Notes under the pieces: generated by a model
What the model was told of the DNA's origin: nothing
The model's input: the letters and a program-made list of their open reading frames with translations, nothing else
Database searches by the model: none
Translations under genes and position numbers: made by a program
Shown here: in pieces, positions 42,058 to 42,636 of the stretch
How the letters are laid out: every line of letters begins with the position of its first letter
How positions within the stretch are numbered: the stretch's first letter is position 1
Assembly: GCF_013817345.1 (NCBI RefSeq)
Contig: NZ_JACDCW010000025.1
Span: forward strand, 1 to 42,636
Direction of reading: 5' to 3'
Source of the DNA: Methylibium sp.
GTDB lineage: Bacteria; Pseudomonadota; Gammaproteobacteria; Burkholderiales; Burkholderiaceae_C
Length of the DNA: 42,636 nt

Positions 42058-42063
42058 AGTATA
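42058..42063 (-). promoter_or_regulatory. -10 element of the metX-metW promoter
   Basis: TATACT on the minus strand would place the transcript start about 7 bases downstream, near 42051, exactly at the 5' edge of the SAM-II aptamer. The -35 element is weak. The position makes this a credible promoter. Confidence 0.6.
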
Positions 42064-42159
42064 TCGAGGCCTCACCGGGAGCCGATTGCGGCTCGTCGGA
42101 CCCCGCACGGCGCGCAACCCGCTCGTCAATCCGCTCGCGGGCGCGCGGTCCCGGCCGGC

Positions 42160-42636
42160 TCAAGGGCTCTTGCGCCGCGCCGCAAGGTGCCGGTCAAGAC
42201 AAGCCAGCAGCTCGGCCATGTCGACCGGCTTGGTGAGGTAGTCGTCGAACCCCTGCTCGCGCGCGGCGCGCACGCGGTCGGGCAGGGCGTCGGCCGACAG
42301 GGCGATGCGCGGCACGCCGGCAAGCAGCGGCTCGTCGCGCAGCGCGGCCAGCACGTCGAGCCCGGTCATGTCGCCCAGGTGCATGTCGATCAGCAGGAGA
42401 TCGGGGGCCGCTGCGCGCGCGCTGGCGATGGCTTCGCGGCCGCTGCGCGCGATGCGCAGCTCGCAGCCGCTGCGCAGCAGCAGCAACTGGCGCACGAGCT
42501 CGATGTTGAGATTGTTGTCCTCGGCATAGAGCACGCTATGCAGGGCCGTGCCGCCCGTGGCAGCGCCCGCCGCCGGCGACGCCGCGGCGCCCGGGCGCGG
42601 GTCGCTGCGGGGCAGCGTGACGGCGAAGCTCGAACC
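42160..42636 (-). CDS. Hybrid sensor histidine kinase, C-terminal part
   Basis: The frame is open at the right edge. It begins GSSFAVTLP, the last strand of a histidine-kinase ATPase domain, followed by an Ala/Gly/Pro linker of about 25 residues and a receiver domain. The receiver starts VLYAEDNNLNIELV (acidic pocket ED). Its phospho-acceptor Asp is in LLLIDMHLGDM, the switch Ser in ALSADA, and the conserved Lys in YLTKPVD. It ends LAARRKSP, so the receiver is the terminal domain, passing phosphate to an unseen Hpt protein or feeding back on the kinase. The sensed signal lies outside the window. Confidence 0.92.
   Translation of the reverse strand, partial: GSSFAVTLPRSDPRPGAAASPAAGAATGGTALHSVLYAEDNNLNIELVRQLLLLRSGCELRIARSGREAIASARAAAPDLLLIDMHLGDMTGLDVLAALRDEPLLAGVPRIALSADALPDRVRAAREQGFDDYLTKPVDMAELLACLDRHLAARRKSP

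Noticed and set aside
1-42636. CRISPR arrays, tRNA or rRNA genes, prophage or integrative elements
   Set aside because: No regularly spaced repeats, cloverleaf sequences, rRNA segments, integrases or phage structural genes were recognised in any part of the window.

Overview
The window is GC-rich, densely packed chromosomal DNA. It looks like a betaproteobacterium of the order Burkholderiales (Comamonadaceae / Rubrivivax-Leptothrix type). The evidence is the overlapping metX-metW pair, the lplT / alr / radA neighbourhood, the nudJ-mnmA pair, a three-gene pntAA-pntAB-pntB transhydrogenase, a PEP-CTERM protein and a partial sox gene set. This placement is inferred from gene content and protein style, not from a database search. 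I saw no rRNA, tRNA, CRISPR array, complete insertion sequence or prophage.

Layout. 1-5693: the end of a c5-type cytochrome; a leftward trio (unknown protein, YheT-type hydrolase, NTF2-like protein); a rightward ECF sigma / anti-sigma / DUF3455 lipoprotein cassette; leftward ilvE with a zinc-finger gene. 5754-6658: a lower-GC island with one PEP-CTERM exported protein. 6645-11205: a leftward housekeeping block (membrane protein, radA, arfB, orphan protein, GlsB-type membrane protein, alr), divergent from lplT. 12813-16248: a DMT exporter, a CAP-domain lipoprotein, and leftward nudJ-mnmA. 16338-24935: rightward pntAA-pntAB-pntB, a C-terminally truncated Fic gene, modABC, fadD and mtnN. 24936-25380: a gene-free interval with strong palindromes. 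25381-32548: a leftward run blaOXA-lrgA-lrgB, iorA-iorB, soxX-(small ORF)-soxY-soxZ-soxA. 32549-32922: a regulatory interval with a perfect 8-bp dyad. 32923-39133: a tripartite RND efflux operon. 39189-42636: leftward hydrolase, metW, metX, a metX leader, and the 3' end of a hybrid sensor kinase.

How the genes fit together. ModABC imports molybdate, and IorAB about 5 kb away is a molybdenum hydroxylase that would use it. IorAB is followed within 24 bp by soxX, so an exported molybdoenzyme and Sox cytochromes and carriers may share one transcript. The Sox set lacks soxB and soxCD here, and its SoxY ends in AACIE instead of the usual GGCGG-type tail. MetX and MetW make methionine precursors. 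They are preceded by what reads very clearly as a SAM-II riboswitch followed by an intrinsic terminator, a complete SAM-feedback attenuator.

Best candidates for something new: (1) the SAM-II aptamer-terminator leader of metX, whose terminator loop repeats an 8-nt aptamer core motif; (2) the soxB-less iorAB-soxXYZA cluster with a variant SoxY and an ATGA-coupled small ORF built around a palindrome; (3) a MetX C-terminal tail encoded by a palindromic repeat; (4) the translationally coupled blaOXA-lrgAB module; (5) a Fic protein with intact catalytic and inhibitory motifs but no C-terminal third; (6) the hairpin-rich gene-free interval at 24936-25380.
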